From contig HF993285.1 of assembly GCA_000436795.1 (NCBI GenBank), positions 45,770 through 109,769 of the forward strand: a DNA stretch of 64,000 nucleotides, given 5' to 3'. The position numbers and the translations under genes were made by a program. Source of the stretch: Bacteroides sp. CAG:1076. GTDB taxonomy: Bacteria > Bacteroidota > Bacteroidia > Bacteroidales > Bacteroidaceae. The notes beneath the pieces were generated by a model that saw nothing but the letters and a program-made list of their open reading frames with translations, did not search any database and was not told the origin of the DNA. Positions 17,695-26,297 of the stretch are shown here, piece after piece. Numbering within the stretch: the stretch's first letter is position 1; the number at the start of each line of letters is the position of its first letter.

Positions 17695-19581
17695 TCACTT
17701 TTTTCGGGTGGTGATGAGGATAACTCCGTTTTTTCCTTTCTGACCGTATTTGGCCGTAGCTGACACATCTTTTAATACGGTGATCGATTCAATGTTTTCC
17801 GGATCGAGTTTTTTCATCGTTTCGGTTGAGACTTCCGTATCGTCTATCATTACCATCGGCGATACTCCTTCTTTTCCCAAGCCATCCTTGCCGTTCTGAT
17901 GCATCTGGATGGTCGGTACATCGGCCGGAGTGTCCGAGTCTGTACCATAAGCCACTACTACCACATCATTCTTTCCTGCCTGCGGCTTATTTTTGGAACC
18001 CTCCAGCGCGAAAGTGACCGGCAGGGTGAATTTCACGGCAACCGCCTGACCGTCCTGCATGCCCGGTTTCCATTTCGGCATAGTGCCAATCACCCGGATA
18101 GCTTCCGCATCCAGCCACGGGTCGACCGGCCGAAGTACGTGGAGGTCGCTCAGCGAACCGTCCTTCTGCACGATGAACTGTACGATGACCCGTCCTTGCT
18201 TACCGGCTTCCTGGGCTTTGGTAGGATACTTAAGATTGCGTGCCATAAACTTCAGACATTCCTTCATGCCACCTGGATATGCCGGCATTTGTTCCACAAC
18301 GTCAAAGGTCCGGTCGTTCGAAGCCACAGCTTGTGGGCTGGGGGATACGACTTTTAAGTCTTGTCCTCCATTGTTGGCTGTCAGTCGGATAGTCTGGTCG
18401 GTCTTTTTCAGGCAGTCTGCGACAGACAGTGTGACTGCATCCATACCAATGTAGACCACTTGAAGCTGTTGGTCGGTTCCGGCTTCCAGCGTGAAGTTGC
18501 CCTCTGTGTCTGTTACCGTACCCTTGGTAGTGTTTACGATGAGTACGGTAGCTCCTATTACGGGCTTCCCTTTTTCGTCTACCACTTTCATCTTCAGTGT
18601 AGCTTTTTCTACGGGCGTTGACACATTTTTATCGGCATATTTTTTCATAACTTCCGATAAATCATTAACTTTGATATTTGAAATCTCGTCCAGTGGTTGG
18701 GAGATTTCAGGGCGGGCAAAGGCAGCCATCGTGACAGCAGCCAACGGAAGTACGTAGAGGTACTTAGCACGTGCCCATGGATTGGATTTTTTTCGAATCA
18801 TCATAGTGATACGTTTTTTAAGTGAACTGTGATTAAAGCTGTTGGCAATAGAGTAGAGCCTTGCGCCAACGGCTTTTTTTATTAATAACATTTGATATTC
18901 TTTTGCGTTAATGCCCTGACGGAGTACTTCTTCATCGGCTTCATATTCGTGAATGTTCTGCAACTCTTGTCTGAGTAGCCAGATGGCTGGATTGAACCAT
19001 TGCGTCCAAGCACAAAGTTCTGTTAGCAGCAAATCCCATGAATGATGGTGACGGATGTGGGCCAGTTCGTGTACAAGTATGTGATGCCCGTTTTCTTTCA
19101 GGTCTGTTTCTGAGATTACGATGTACCGCATCCAACTGAAAGGGGCAATGTTGCGTTGGTGTATCATCAGGCAGACGCCGTGGTCCAGTTTTTTACATCG
19201 GCTGTGTCGAATGAGGTAGAGCATCCGTCCCAGTGACCAAAGGTGGCGGGTTATGACAAATAGTAATCCGGCAAAATATCCTAATACCAGTCCTTCCTGC
19301 CAGCGGAACGAATGAGTGTTTTCTCCTATTACTGTTGCTCCGTTGTTCCATTGGTACATCAACAGTAAATCTTCCATCGACATGACTTGTGTGTTTATTG
19401 GAGAGGCTTCTTTTACCGTAACTTGTATTAGTGGCAACAGGCACGAAAGCAGCATAACTCCCAGCAATGCTATCCGGTTGAAGCGGTGGAAAGTTTCCTT
19501 GCTGAGCAGCATGCGGTAAAATAAGTAGAACGCTGCAAGGCAGACAGCCGATTTGAATATATAGACTAAAAAGGATCCCAT
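17695..19581 (-). CDS. BlaR1/MecR1-type M56 metallopeptidase fused to carboxypeptidase-D-like, TonB C-terminal and SusC-plug-like segments
   Basis: 628 residues. The first 300 form a BlaR1/MecR1 M56 unit: membrane helices near residues 5-25, 35-55, 95-115 and about 275-290, with the zinc motif HELAHIRHH near residue 170 and EYEADEEV downstream. After the last helix (about LPLAAVTMAAFARPE) come a CarboxypepD_reg-like beta domain (KVVDEKGKPVIGATV, TDTEGNFTLEA), a TonB C-terminal-like domain (YPGGMKECLKFMARNLKYP, GRVIVQFIVQKDGSL, MPKWKPG), and a tail resembling the plug of SusC receptors (LDPENIESITVLKDVSATA, YGQKGKNGVILITT). BlaR1 relatives cleave a BlaI-type repressor after sensing envelope signals. 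The partner repressor is encoded 13 bp upstream. No beta-lactam-binding domain is visible, so the signal is unknown. Confidence 0.88.
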   Translation of the reverse strand: MGSFLVYIFKSAVCLAAFYLFYRMLLSKETFHRFNRIALLGVMLLSCLLPLIQVTVKEASPINTQVMSMEDLLLMYQWNNGATVIGENTHSFRWQEGLVLGYFAGLLFVITRHLWSLGRMLYLIRHSRCKKLDHGVCLMIHQRNIAPFSWMRYIVISETDLKENGHHILVHELAHIRHHHSWDLLLTELCAWTQWFNPAIWLLRQELQNIHEYEADEEVLRQGINAKEYQMLLIKKAVGARLYSIANSFNHSSLKKRITMMIRKKSNPWARAKYLYVLPLAAVTMAAFARPEISQPLDEISNIKVNDLSEVMKKYADKNVSTPVEKATLKMKVVDEKGKPVIGATVLIVNTTKGTVTDTEGNFTLEAGTDQQLQVVYIGMDAVTLSVADCLKKTDQTIRLTANNGGQDLKVVSPSPQAVASNDRTFDVVEQMPAYPGGMKECLKFMARNLKYPTKAQEAGKQGRVIVQFIVQKDGSLSDLHVLRPVDPWLDAEAIRVIGTMPKWKPGMQDGQAVAVKFTLPVTFALEGSKNKPQAGKNDVVVVAYGTDSDTPADVPTIQMHQNGKDGLGKEGVSPMVMIDDTEVSTETMKKLDPENIESITVLKDVSATAKYGQKGKNGVILITTRKK

Positions 19582-19594
19582 AAGCAGAAAGGTT

Positions 19595-19969
19595 TTATTG
19601 TGGCTTTTCGTGCTGCCCTTCTTCTACCTGACGGATGAGCTCTTTGAGTTCCTCTACCGAGATGTCCTCTTCCTTCACCAGTGAAGAAACGGCACCTAAA
19701 AATGAATTGTTGAAGTATTTGCGAATAACTCCCCGCAGGGTTTTCCGTCGGAATTCTTCTTCCGATACTGTGGCATAATACTGGTAGGTATTACCGAATG
19801 CTGTGTGCGACAGGTAACCTTTCTCTTCCAGGCCTCGTACAATGGTTGACAAGGTATTGAAATGTGGCCGTGGCTCTTCGTAGAGTTCTACCAGCTGCTT
19901 GACAAACATGGGGCCTTTTTCCCAGAAAAATCCCATGATTTCTTCTTCTTTGGTGGTAAGTGTTTTCAT
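19595..19969 (-). CDS. BlaI/MecI/CopY-family transcriptional repressor
   Basis: 124 residues. The N-terminal winged helix is typical (LTTKEEEIMGFFWEKGPMFVKQLVELYEE, then NTLSTIVRGLEEKGYLSHTAFG), followed by a C-terminal dimerisation helix with the segment where BlaI proteins are cleaved. The family represses its own operon until the membrane peptidase partner inactivates it; that partner is the next gene, 13 bp downstream. The promoter region carries three ACTA-N7-TAGT boxes (19997-20053), which fit a dimer operator. Regulated genes beyond its own operon cannot be deduced here. A role in beta-lactam response is family knowledge only; no beta-lactamase gene is in the window. Confidence 0.9.
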   Translation of the reverse strand: MKTLTTKEEEIMGFFWEKGPMFVKQLVELYEEPRPHFNTLSTIVRGLEEKGYLSHTAFGNTYQYYATVSEEEFRRKTLRGVIRKYFNNSFLGAVSSLVKEEDISVEELKELIRQVEEGQHEKPQ

Positions 19970-19996
19970 ATCTGTTTAGTTTGATTATTACAAAGA

Positions 19997-20053
19997 ACTA
20001 AAACTTTTAGTTTATAAACTAATATTTATAGTTAAATAACTAAAATGTTTAGT
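19997..20053. promoter_or_regulatory. Three phased operator boxes in front of the BlaI-like gene
   Basis: ACTAAAACTTTTAGT (19997-20011, perfect dyad), ACTAATATTTATAGT (20018-20032) and ACTAAAATGTTTAGT (20039-20053, one mismatch) share ACTA-N7-TAGT and start exactly 21 bp apart, two turns of the helix. The linkers are TTATAA and TAAATA. A weak -7 box GTTCTTTG (complement of 19991-19998) touches the first box, so a bound repressor would block RNA polymerase. The start codon is at 19969. Confidence 0.75.
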
Positions 20054-20266
20054 TTTTCTTCTTCAGTTTCGTCTAATTATTTCTGCTTTAGGTTTGTTTG
20101 ATGGGATTTTTCTCTTTCTCTCTTCCTGTATGTTTAGATTTGGCTTTCAATCGGTTTGCATGAGAACTTATTCTTTTCCTTGATATGAAGCTTGTAAAAT
20201 ATCGAGTAGAATTGTGCTATTGGGAATGAGTAAAATCAGAATACGTCTGATTGGGATAGACGTAAA

Positions 20267-20302
20267 AAAGGCCATCTCAAATTTGAATTTAAGATGGCCT
20301 TT
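20267..20302 (-). terminator. Terminator of purL
   Basis: AAAGGCCATCT (20267-20277) pairs with AGATGGCCTTT (20292-20302). On the minus strand a short T-run follows. It lies 28 bp past the purL stop codon. Confidence 0.85.
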
Positions 20303-20329
20303 CACTATTTGTAAGAAAGAATTGTATCT

Positions 20330-23300
20330 TTATTTCTTATGAGCTTCTACCCATTTGCGTGCGTTGACAAATGCTTCCATCCACGGAGTGATCTGGTCGC
20401 TGTCCTTACGGTCTAATGGATAGTAAGCGTTTTCCCATGGGAAACAAGCACGTTCCAAGTGAGGCATCATAGCCAGATGACGTCCGTCTTGTGAAGCAAT
20501 ACCTGCTACGCTGTAATCAGAGCCGTTCGGGTTGCCTGGATATTCATCGTATGAGTATTTCAATACTACATTATAATGATCTTCCGGATAAGGCAGAGAG
20601 AACTTTCCTTCTCCGTGAGCTACCCAAATACCCAGTTTTGATCCGCTCAATGAGCCGAACATGACACTGCGGTTCATCGGAACAGTTACACCCAAGAAGG
20701 CAGATTCGAACTTGTGTGAATCGTTATGCAGCATCTTGCCTTTCTTCTTGTCTTCCGGAGTGATCAGACCGAGTTCCATCATTAACTGACAACCGTTGCA
20801 GACACCAAGTGATAAGGTATCTTCGCGAGCATAGAAGTTGTCGAGGGCGGCTTTAGCTTTCGGGTTAAACAGGAAGCTTCCTGCCCATCCTTTGGCAGAA
20901 CCCAATACATCGGAGTTAGAGAAACCACCACAGTAAACTACCATGTTAATGTCTTCCAATGTTTCTCTTCCGCTTACCAAGTCGGTCATGGTGACATCCT
21001 TCACATCGAAGCCTGCCAGATAGAGCATGTAGGCCATTTCGCGTTCACCGTTTGTTCCTTTTTCACGGATGATAGCAGCTTTGATACCGCTTGGCGTACG
21101 ACGATCCGGATCCAGACCGAACTGTGAAAGCTTACCGGTAAACGATTTGTCGAATGCAAATTCCAGTGGTTGCTGTTTGTAGTTTTCGAAACGTTTCTTT
21201 GCACATCCGTTCATGCTCTGCTTGCGGTCGAGCAGGTATGAAGTAGAGTACCATACATCACGCAGATAGTCGATGCCAAACTGGTAAGTAGCATCGTGTT
21301 TAGTTACTAAGATATGACGTTCTTCTGTCGGAACACCGATTTTGACATAACCTACACCCGCATCTTCCAGAATCTTCTTAACTTCCGATTTGTGTTTGTC
21401 GGCTACCTGAATGATAACACCCGGATTTTCCGCAAACAAAATCTTCACGATGTCGTCACACTTAATCTTATCGAGGTTGATTTCCATACCACCTTCAGTA
21501 TTGGCAAAGCACATTTCCAAAAGGGTAGTGATCATACCTCCGGCAGAAATATCATGTCCGGCAAGAATCAGTTTCTTGTCTACCAGTTCTTGAACAGCGA
21601 GGAAGGCGTCACGGAAGTATTCCGCATTCTGTACAGTCGGAACATCATCACCTACTTTGTTCAGGGACTGAGCAAATGCTGAACCACCTAATCTCAATTC
21701 GTCGAAACTGAAGTCGATGTGGTAGAAAGTAGATTTTTCTTTGTTTACCATAACAGGAGAAACCACCTTCTTGACGTCAGAAACTTCGCCTCCGGCAGAA
21801 ACAATAACAGTTCCCGGGCTGATGATCTTTTCTCCGTTTGGATATTTCTGAGTCATTGACAAAGAGTCTTTTCCGGTCGGAACGTTGATTTGCAATGCGC
21901 AGCAGAAATCAGACAAGGCTTTAACCGCTGTGTACAAACGTGCATCTTCACCTTCTTGTGAACGACAAGGCCACATCCAGTTGGCTGACAGGGAAACACT
22001 GTCGAGGCCTTCTGCCATTGGTGCCCATACAATATTAGTCAAAGCTTCTGATACAGCGAGTACAGAACCTGCTGCCGGATCAGCCAACGCAGCCTGAGGC
22101 GCATGGCCTAATGCAGTAGCAATACCTTTTTCTCCACGGTAATCGAGAGCAACAACACCACAGTCGCTCAACGGCAACTGAAGTTCACCTTGGCATTGCT
22201 GGCGTGCAATCTTACCTGTAACGGAGCGGTCTACCTTGTTGGTTAACCAGTCTTTACATGCAACAGCTTCCAGTTGCAGTACCTGGCGAATATATTCATT
22301 CAGTTTAGCTACGTCGTATGATACATTTTCATAATGGCGTTCTACAGTTTTGTCGACCATATATGTTTTCGGAGATGAACCGAACATCTGGTCTACAGCC
22401 AAATCGAATGGGCGTACGCCGTCAGCTTGTTCAAATGCAAAACGATGGTCACCTGTTGTCTCACCTACGACATACATCGGAGAACGTTCGCGGTCGGCAA
22501 TCTTCTGTACATGCTCAATTGCTTTTTCGTCAATCAGCAATCCCATACGTTCCTGAGATTCGTTAGCGATGATTTCTTTTGCCGACAATGTTTCGTCACC
22601 GATAGGAAGTTTGTCCATGTGAATCAAACCGCCACAGTCTTCTACCAATTCAGACAGACAGTTAACATGGCCAGCAGATCCGTGGTCATGAATAGATACA
22701 ATCGGATTTTCATCTTCTTCGCACAGAGCACGTACTACGTTGTAGGCACGCTTTTGCATTTCTGCATTGGCACGCTGTACAGCATTCAATTCGATGCCCG
22801 AAGAGTAACGTCCGGTTTCTACAGATGAAACAGAACCACCACCTAAACCGATGCGGTAATTATCACCACCCATCACAACGATTTTATTTCCTGTTTCAGG
22901 AGAACCTTTCAGACAGTCGCGTTGAGTACCATAGCCTACGCCTCCTGCCAGCATGATTACTTTATCGTAAGCATACTTTTCACCGTTTTCTTGATGTTCG
23001 AAGGTCAGGACAGAACCGCAAATCAGTGGCTGGCCAAACTTGTTACCGAAATCAGAAGCACCATTTGAGGCTTTGATCAAAATCTGTTCAGGAGTCTGGT
23101 ATAACCATTTACGTACGGGGAGAATGTTTTCCCATTCGCGTCCTTCATCTGTACGTGGATAAGAAGTCATGTAAACGGCTGTACCTGCAATCGGCCATGA
23201 GCCTTTACCACCGCCCATACGGTCGCGGATTTCTCCACCGGTACCGGTAGATGCACCGTTGAACGGCTCGACAGTTGTCGGGAAGTTGTGAGTCTCGGCT

Positions 23301-24034
23301 TTCAGCGAGATAACCGTTTTAATATCTTTGATAATGAAATAGTCAGAAGTTGAGTGGTCTTTAGGAGCGAATTGTTCTACGACAGGACCTTCGGCGAAAG
23401 CAACATTGTCTTTGTAAGCAGAGATGATTTTGTTCGGATTCTCCTGAGTGGTTTTTTTGATCATCTGGAAAAGTGAAGATTCCATTTCTTTACCGTCGAT
23501 GATAAATGTTCCGCCAAATATTTTGTGGCGGCAGTGTTCTGAGTTGATTTGTGCGAATCCGAAAACTTCGGAATCAGTCAGTTTTCTGCCCAGGTCTTTT
23601 TCTACTTTCAGCAAGTAGTCCATTTCTTCGCGCGAAAGAGCAAGACCTTCCTGTTCATTATATTCTTCAAGGTTTTCAATGTAAATAATCGGTTGCGGTT
23701 TGATATTTACATCGAATATTTTTTGATCCAATCCGTGATACATTCGTTGCAGCATCGGGTCATGGTCTGCATTTTCGTCTTTTACCGGGAAGTATTCCTC
23801 GATACGGCGGATACCTTGCAATCCCATATTCTGAGTAATTTCTACAGCGTTTGTACTCCATGGAGTAATCATTTCACGCCGTGGGCCGATAAACCATCCT
23901 TTAAGGTTATCTTCCGTTTCTACAGTAGCGTCGCTGTATAGCCAGCATAATTTCTTGATGTCTTCAGAGGTCAGTTCTTTACTACATTCGGTAGCAATTA
24001 CACTGTTAGTGGGTGTTCTGAAAAATAGAATCAT
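20330..24034 (-). CDS. purL: Phosphoribosylformylglycinamidine synthase (single-chain)
   Basis: 1234 residues, the large single-chain form of FGAM synthase, the fourth step of purine synthesis: FGAR + glutamine + ATP to FGAM. In order: an N-terminal PurS-like part, the first AIRS half (FAQINSEHCRHKIFGG, SLKAETHNFPTTVEPFNGASTGTGGEIRDR), the second AIRS half (NVPTGKDSLSMTQ, AGHDISAGGMITTLLEM) and a C-terminal class I glutaminase with nucleophile Cys (SLGVCNGCQLMMELG), and downstream His/Glu in GEGKF. All catalytic blocks are intact. A -7 box TAACTTTG (complement of 24089-24096) lies in the 138-bp divergent region shared with the lysE-like gene. Terminator at 20267-20302. Confidence 0.97.
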   Translation of the reverse strand: MILFFRTPTNSVIATECSKELTSEDIKKLCWLYSDATVETEDNLKGWFIGPRREMITPWSTNAVEITQNMGLQGIRRIEEYFPVKDENADHDPMLQRMYHGLDQKIFDVNIKPQPIIYIENLEEYNEQEGLALSREEMDYLLKVEKDLGRKLTDSEVFGFAQINSEHCRHKIFGGTFIIDGKEMESSLFQMIKKTTQENPNKIISAYKDNVAFAEGPVVEQFAPKDHSTSDYFIIKDIKTVISLKAETHNFPTTVEPFNGASTGTGGEIRDRMGGGKGSWPIAGTAVYMTSYPRTDEGREWENILPVRKWLYQTPEQILIKASNGASDFGNKFGQPLICGSVLTFEHQENGEKYAYDKVIMLAGGVGYGTQRDCLKGSPETGNKIVVMGGDNYRIGLGGGSVSSVETGRYSSGIELNAVQRANAEMQKRAYNVVRALCEEDENPIVSIHDHGSAGHVNCLSELVEDCGGLIHMDKLPIGDETLSAKEIIANESQERMGLLIDEKAIEHVQKIADRERSPMYVVGETTGDHRFAFEQADGVRPFDLAVDQMFGSSPKTYMVDKTVERHYENVSYDVAKLNEYIRQVLQLEAVACKDWLTNKVDRSVTGKIARQQCQGELQLPLSDCGVVALDYRGEKGIATALGHAPQAALADPAAGSVLAVSEALTNIVWAPMAEGLDSVSLSANWMWPCRSQEGEDARLYTAVKALSDFCCALQINVPTGKDSLSMTQKYPNGEKIISPGTVIVSAGGEVSDVKKVVSPVMVNKEKSTFYHIDFSFDELRLGGSAFAQSLNKVGDDVPTVQNAEYFRDAFLAVQELVDKKLILAGHDISAGGMITTLLEMCFANTEGGMEINLDKIKCDDIVKILFAENPGVIIQVADKHKSEVKKILEDAGVGYVKIGVPTEERHILVTKHDATYQFGIDYLRDVWYSTSYLLDRKQSMNGCAKKRFENYKQQPLEFAFDKSFTGKLSQFGLDPDRRTPSGIKAAIIREKGTNGEREMAYMLYLAGFDVKDVTMTDLVSGRETLEDINMVVYCGGFSNSDVLGSAKGWAGSFLFNPKAKAALDNFYAREDTLSLGVCNGCQLMMELGLITPEDKKKGKMLHNDSHKFESAFLGVTVPMNRSVMFGSLSGSKLGIWVAHGEGKFSLPYPEDHYNVVLKYSYDEYPGNPNGSDYSVAGIASQDGRHLAMMPHLERACFPWENAYYPLDRKDSDQITPWMEAFVNARKWVEAHKK

Positions 24035-24088
24035 AGCACTTGTTTATGTTTGTTAAAATGATAATCTTATTATCGGAATAATGCAGTG

Positions 24089-24096
24089 CAAAGTTA
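24089..24096 (-). promoter_or_regulatory. -7 box of the purL promoter
   Basis: TAACTTTG on the minus strand is an exact TAnnTTTG match, 55 bp upstream of the purL start. TTCG stands near the -33 position. A PUR-box or riboswitch was not recognised in the short leader. Confidence 0.55.
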
Positions 24097-24172
24097 CATA
24101 AACTCCTTTTTGTACGAAAGAAAAACGAAACGAAATATAGGTACTTTATAAAAAAAGTAGCATCTTTGCAGT

Positions 24173-24832
24173 ATGAATTGGATAGAACAGGTTACTATAC
24201 TAGATTTATTGGTGAAAGGCTTTATCGTAGGAGTGATTGTTTCAGCTCCTTTGGGACCGGTTGGCGTGCTTTGTATTCAGCGGACACTGAACAAGGGGCG
24301 CTGGTTTGGTTTTGTAACCGGTTTGGGGGCCGCGCTGAGTGATACATGCTACGCATTGATAACAGGTTATGGCATGAGCTTCATGGATGAATTGATCCTT
24401 AAGCACCAAATATTTCTTCAAGTGGTAGGTAGTATCATGTTGCTGGCCTTCGGTATATATACTTTTCGTAGTAATCCTGTGAAATCTCTTCGTCCTACAT
24501 CAGCCAATCGCGGTACTTATCTTCATAATTTTATTACAGCTTTCTTTGTAACATTCTCCAACCCGCTGATTATCTTTCTGTTTATTGGTCTTTTTGCCCG
24601 CTTTTCGTTTGTGATGCCGGGCAGTCCGCTGGGCTTTCAGTTGGTTGGCTATCTCGCTATTGTCATCGGAGCCTTAACATGGTGGTTCGGAATTACTTAC
24701 TTTGTAAATAAGGTACGTACCCGATTTAATGTGCGGGGTATTTGGATATTAAACCGTATTATTGGTGTTGTCGTAATGATCGCGTCGATTGTAGGTATCA
24801 TACTGACTATCGCTGGAAAATCTTTATCTTGA
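24173..24832 (+). CDS. LysE/RhtB-family translocator
   Basis: 219 residues, six predicted membrane helices. The family motif is visible at the start (GFIVGVIVSAPLGPVGVLCIQRTLNKGRWFGFVTGLGAALSDTCYA), as is SNPLIIFLFIGLFA near residue 145. Members export amino acids or related small molecules; the substrate cannot be predicted. It heads a four-gene plus-strand group (DUF4924, rfbD, prfC) with a 3-bp gap to the next gene. The start is unusual: a -7-like box CATCTTTG (24161-24168) ends only 4 bp before the ATG, so the mRNA may be leaderless. Confidence 0.88.
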   Translation: MNWIEQVTILDLLVKGFIVGVIVSAPLGPVGVLCIQRTLNKGRWFGFVTGLGAALSDTCYALITGYGMSFMDELILKHQIFLQVVGSIMLLAFGIYTFRSNPVKSLRPTSANRGTYLHNFITAFFVTFSNPLIIFLFIGLFARFSFVMPGSPLGFQLVGYLAIVIGALTWWFGITYFVNKVRTRFNVRGIWILNRIIGVVVMIASIVGIILTIAGKSLS

Positions 24833-24835
24833 TAT

Positions 24836-25384
24836 ATGTATATCTCTCAACAATTAAAACAACAGAATATCGCTGAATACTTGCTGTATATGTGGCAAGT
24901 AGAAGATATGATTCGTGCCAATGGCTTCGATATAGAAAAAATAAAAAAGAATATCGTAGAGCCGTATCCGTCGTTGTCGGATGAGCAAAAAAAGGCATTG
25001 ACTCAATGGTATGCAGATTTTATCAATATGATGCATGACGAGGGCGTAATGGAAAAAGGGCATATACAGATTAATAAGAATATTATTGTCTGGTTGACCG
25101 ATTTACACTTGCGCTTACTTGCTTCTCCTAAGTTTCCGTATTATAGTGCGGCCTATTATAAGGCTTTACCTTTTATTGTAGAATTGCGTGCCAAGGGAGC
25201 TGATAAAGATGTGCCTGAACTGGAAACGTGTTTTGATGCAATGTATGGAGTTCTGATGTTGAAACTTCAGAAAAAGGAAATAACTGAAGAAACCCAGAAA
25301 GCATTGAAAGTGATAGGTGATTTGCTGGCTATGCTTGCCGGGTATTATATTAAAGATAAACAAGGGGAGTTGGATTTTGATTGA
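24836..25384 (+). CDS. DUF4924-family cytoplasmic protein
   Basis: 182 residues, mostly helical and charged, without signal peptide or membrane segment. I recognise it as a Bacteroidales family (DUF4924) found next to the same neighbours, starting MYISQQLKQQNIAEYLLYMWQVEDMIRANGFD and ending in an acidic tail. No catalytic motif is visible and no function is known to me. It is packed 3 bp after the lysE-like gene and 27 bp before rfbD, so it is almost certainly co-transcribed. Confidence 0.8.
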   Translation: MYISQQLKQQNIAEYLLYMWQVEDMIRANGFDIEKIKKNIVEPYPSLSDEQKKALTQWYADFINMMHDEGVMEKGHIQINKNIIVWLTDLHLRLLASPKFPYYSAAYYKALPFIVELRAKGADKDVPELETCFDAMYGVLMLKLQKKEITEETQKALKVIGDLLAMLAGYYIKDKQGELDFD

Positions 25385-25411
25385 TCTTCTTCTCGTCAAA
25401 ATAAAGGAATA

Positions 25412-26269
25412 ATGAAGAATATTTTGGTTACTGGGGCAAACGGACAGCTGGGTAATGAGATGCGTCTGCTTGCAGAAGTCAATAAGGAATATGCCTATTT
25501 CTTTACTGATGTGGCTGAACTGGATATTTGTGATGAACAAGCTGTTGGAAATTTTGTAGTTGAACATCAGATCGATATTATTGTGAACTGTGCTGCATAT
25601 ACAGCAGTCGATAAGGCTGAGGATAATCAGGAACTTTGCGATAAGTTGAATCATGTTGCTCCGGGTTATTTGGCAAAAGCCATTGAAAGTCGTGGAGGCT
25701 ACTTTATACAAGTATCTACAGATTACGTTTTCGATGGTACTGCACATATTCCGTATACAGAGGAACAGCCAACTTGTCCTGATTCGGTTTATGGAATAAC
25801 CAAACTCGCTGGCGAACAGGAAGCAATGAAATATTGTTCTAAAACAATGATTGTCCGCACTGCTTGGCTGTATTCTACATTTGGAAACAATTTTGTAAAG
25901 ACTATGCTGCGTTTGGGGCGCGAAAAAACTTCGTTGGGGGTAATATTTGATCAGATAGGTACTCCTACTTATGCTCGCGATTTGGCTGTTGCCATTTTTG
26001 CGGCTATCAATAAAGGTATTGTGCCGGGAATTTATCACTTTAGCAATGAGGGTGTTTGCTCGTGGTACGATTTTACTCAGATGATTCATCATTTGGCGGG
26101 TATTGATAGCTGTAGATTGAAGCCTCTTCATACGGAAGAATATCCGGCAAAGGCAAAGCGTCCTCATTACTCCGTACTCGATAAGACGAAAATAAAAGAT
26201 ACATTCGGCATTGAAATCCCTTATTGGGTAGACAGCTTGAAAGAATGTGTCGATAAATTATTAGCATGA
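25412..26269 (+). CDS. rfbD: dTDP-4-dehydrorhamnose reductase
   Basis: 285 residues, extended short-chain dehydrogenase. It makes dTDP-L-rhamnose, a sugar donor for surface polysaccharides, by reducing dTDP-4-keto-L-rhamnose. Visible parts are the nucleotide-binding GANGQLGNE at residues 8-16, the STDYVFDG segment with the catalytic Thr/Asp region, YGITKLAGE with Tyr and Lys of the YxxxK pair, and RTAWLYSTFGNNFVKTMLRL, all standard in RfbD/RmlD. No rfbABC genes are adjacent, so the rest of the pathway is encoded elsewhere. Third gene of the lysE-DUF4924-rfbD-prfC group; prfC starts 28 bp later. Confidence 0.93.
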   Translation: MKNILVTGANGQLGNEMRLLAEVNKEYAYFFTDVAELDICDEQAVGNFVVEHQIDIIVNCAAYTAVDKAEDNQELCDKLNHVAPGYLAKAIESRGGYFIQVSTDYVFDGTAHIPYTEEQPTCPDSVYGITKLAGEQEAMKYCSKTMIVRTAWLYSTFGNNFVKTMLRLGREKTSLGVIFDQIGTPTYARDLAVAIFAAINKGIVPGIYHFSNEGVCSWYDFTQMIHHLAGIDSCRLKPLHTEEYPAKAKRPHYSVLDKTKIKDTFGIEIPYWVDSLKECVDKLLA

Positions 26270-26297
26270 TAATAAAAGGTAAATAGATAAATAAAGA

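Noticed and set aside
25166-26167. 333-residue open frame on the minus strand
   Set aside because: Antisense to the DUF4924 and rfbD genes, which both have clear motifs; composition is not protein-like.
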